DNA from: Rhodoferax sp.
Lineage (GTDB): Bacteria; Pseudomonadota; Gammaproteobacteria; Burkholderiales; Burkholderiaceae_C
Reading direction: 5' to 3'
Length of the DNA: 5,837 nt
NCBI GenBank assembly: GCA_028292305.1
Contig: JAQGMQ010000347.1
Coordinates: forward strand, 1-5,837
Position numbers and translations under genes: made by a program. The stretch's first letter is position 1. Each line of letters starts with the position of its first letter. Below the pieces are notes generated by a model. The model was not told the DNA's origin. It saw only the letters and a program-made list of their open reading frames with translations, and searched no databases. Positions 4,541-5,837 of this stretch are shown piece after piece.

Positions 4541-5657
4541 CGGGGATCTCCTGAGGAGCTAGTTGTTGAAGGGCCTGGCTGCGTTCGGCCTTGGGCAGCG
4601 CGGCGAGCCGCTTCACCGCATCATAGAACCGCGGCCAGTCGCCGCCCTCGCGCTGAAACAGCGCTTCGAAGGCCGGCACCAGCCCGTCGTACGCGGCTTG
4701 CACGCCAAAGCTGGCGTTGTTGGCCCGCTCCACAAAAACATCGTAGCCGCCGTATCCCTGCCACGTCGCCTTCAGTGCGGCGTAGTCTTCCCGAAACTGC
4801 CGCATGGCGTCGGCTTTCATGGCCACCTGGGCGGGTGTGGGCGCAGCGGTGCTGTCGGCGTCGTCGTAGATGGCTGCGAGCCGTTGGCGGGTCGCCAGCA
4901 TCAGGCTGCGAAAAGCCTTGCGGCGCGTATCGAACTCGGCGTATTCACGGCGGGCCGTGTCCGAGCCACGCTCCGCCAACCAGCGCGCGCCGCCGAGCCG
5001 CTCCACCGTGGTGGCGAATGATTCGTTGAAGGGCGTGTCGTCCTGCGCGTAGACCACCTGGTGGGCCAGTTCGTGGAACAACATCCGTGCCAGTTCGCCT
5101 TCGGGGTAGCGGATGAATGTATTGAGCAGCGGATCGCCCCCCGCCCAGTTCATCCAGCCCAGGGTGGAATAAGCCGGCACGCCGTACACGCTGGTTTCCA
5201 GGCCGTCGCCGCCCAACGTGCCGGCCAGCGCCTTGGCATCCGCCTCGTCAAAATAGCCGCGGTAACCGATGCATCCCGTCACCGGGAAACACCAGGTCTT
5301 GAGCTTCAGCGAATAAGCCGGCGCGGCCACCACGTTCCACACCACGGCGCGGCGGTGCAGGTCGGCATAGCGGTGGTAGCTGGCGTTGTCGGGCAGGTGC
5401 AGTTCGGCCACCGCGTAGGTGCGCATCTGCTGCGCCAGCCGCAGGCGCTGCTTGAGATCGGCTGGCGTTGCCGCATCGGCCAGCCAGTCGTCGATGGGTT
5501 TGGCGGCCTGCAGCATCTGCAGATGCCCGCGCGCCGACTGCAGCAGATAACCCGTGTCGGCACAGCCACCAAGCAACGGCAACATCAATGCCACTACCGA
5601 GGCACGCAACGCTCGATGTGCGGAAAGGGGTGTGGAAACTGGCAGCAAAAAAGGCAC
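4533..5657 (-). CDS. Putative lipoprotein zinc aminopeptidase (PF10023-like)
   Basis: This is a predicted outer- or inner-membrane-anchored peptidase acting in the periplasm. With the GTG start at 5657 it has 374 residues. A hydrophobic segment ends in the lipobox LGGC, so C32 (codon 5564-5562) would be lipidated. The zinc motif HELAH is at 195-199, followed by FNESFATTVE (210-219), whose E212 is the likely third ligand. Upstream are YRGYFDEADAKALA (132-145) and SVYGVPAYSTLGW (156-168), typical of the PF10023 'putative aminopeptidase' family as I recall it. The start is uncertain. No ATG lies before the signal core, candidate starts are GTG 5657, TTG 5609 (short 15-residue signal) and TTG 5750, and none has a good Shine-Dalgarno. 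It is the first gene of the operon with the PHA-system gene; its substrate is unknown. Confidence 0.83.
   Translation of the reverse strand: MPFLLPVSTPLSAHRALRASVVALMLPLLGGCADTGYLLQSARGHLQMLQAAKPIDDWLADAATPADLKQRLRLAQQMRTYAVAELHLPDNASYHRYADLHRRAVVWNVVAAPAYSLKLKTWCFPVTGCIGYRGYFDEADAKALAGTLGGDGLETSVYGVPAYSTLGWMNWAGGDPLLNTFIRYPEGELARMLFHELAHQVVYAQDDTPFNESFATTVERLGGARWLAERGSDTARREYAEFDTRRKAFRSLMLATRQRLAAIYDDADSTAAPTPAQVAMKADAMRQFREDYAALKATWQGYGGYDVFVERANNASFGVQAAYDGLVPAFEALFQREGGDWPRFYDAVKRLAALPKAERSQALQQLAPQEIPGA
4548..4552 (-). promoter_or_regulatory. Ribosome binding site for a GTG start inside the aminopeptidase gene
   Basis: AGGAG on the minus strand lies 7 nt before the GTG start of the PHA-system gene, inside the last codons of the upstream aminopeptidase. 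It decides the GTG start and shows why the two reading frames overlap. Confidence 0.7.
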
Positions 5658-5750
5658 GGCCGGGTGCCGGTACAAGCCGGCAACGATGAACGCAACGTGC
5701 CAGTTTAGCGAGTGCCGCGGTGCCCTGCTGTGCCGCCCGTAAACACGCAA

Positions 5751-5837
5751 TCGTCCTACAGGGTCTAGGGTTGACGGGCAACGCGCCGAATGACAAAAAT
5801 TAACGTATGCAAAATCTGATACACAAAATCGAAAACC
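5751..5837. promoter_or_regulatory. Upstream region of the aminopeptidase operon, AT-rich at the edge
   Basis: The last 50 bp (about 5788-5837) are much richer in A/T than the rest, as expected for a promoter region of the leftward operon or of an unseen rightward gene. CAAAATC is repeated at 5810-5816 and 5824-5830. TTGACG (5771-5776, plus strand) resembles a rightward -35 box but has no good -10 partner. On the minus strand CGTCAA-CCC-TAGACCCT (5776-5760) repeats the motif upstream of the TetR gene. Confidence 0.35.

Noticed and set aside
5658..5750. Further upstream TTG start (5750) for the aminopeptidase
   Set aside because: It would put about 60 residues before the lipobox cysteine, far longer than a lipoprotein signal peptide, although AGGA lies 3 nt upstream.

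Overview
The window is about 5.8 kb of GC-rich DNA with closely packed genes. The proteins look like those of a betaproteobacterium of the order Burkholderiales, probably a Comamonadaceae-type organism. This rests on remembered protein similarity (RfbB starting MILVT..GAGFIGANFVLDW, a PhaF/PhaI-type phasin, a PF10023-type lipoprotein aminopeptidase) and on composition. It is an inference, not a database result.

Left part (1-1335, minus strand): the dTDP-L-rhamnose genes rfbB (complete) and rfbD (5' part only, running off the left edge). They overlap by 4 nt (ATGA) and are read leftwards as an operon.

Middle (1336-1599): a 264-bp divergent intergenic region. It holds the rfbB leader, with a tandem 10-bp repeat, and the upstream region of a phasin gene, with several short palindromes.

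Centre to right (1600-4201, plus strand): four genes in a row. They are a PF05597-type phasin, a TetR regulator strongly resembling Pseudomonas PhaD, a TPR protein resembling the RMDN/FIS1-like fold family, and a small acyl-CoA-binding protein. Each has a clear Shine-Dalgarno sequence. The gaps of 158, 94 and 97 bp leave room for separate promoters.

Right part (4205-5657 or beyond, minus strand): a two-gene operon converging on the plus-strand genes with only 3 bp between stop codons. A lipoprotein metallo-aminopeptidase (HELAH) is followed, with an 8-nt overlap, by a 'polyhydroxyalkanoic acid system' protein (PHA_gran_rgn type). The last ~85 bp are AT-rich upstream sequence.

The central and right parts read as a polyhydroxyalkanoate (PHA) granule accessory locus: granule coat protein, its likely PhaD-like regulator, an acyl-CoA carrier and a second PHA-associated protein, interleaved with a TPR protein and a lipoprotein peptidase not normally linked to PHA. 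Two 16-bp inverted repeats of form TAGA-N8-TCTA, one upstream of the phasin and one upstream of the TetR gene, are the best operator candidates. A second shared composite motif, CGT(A/C)AA-N1-3-TAGAC, occurs upstream of the phasin, the TetR gene and the aminopeptidase operon. No RNA genes, insertion sequences or CRISPR arrays were seen.
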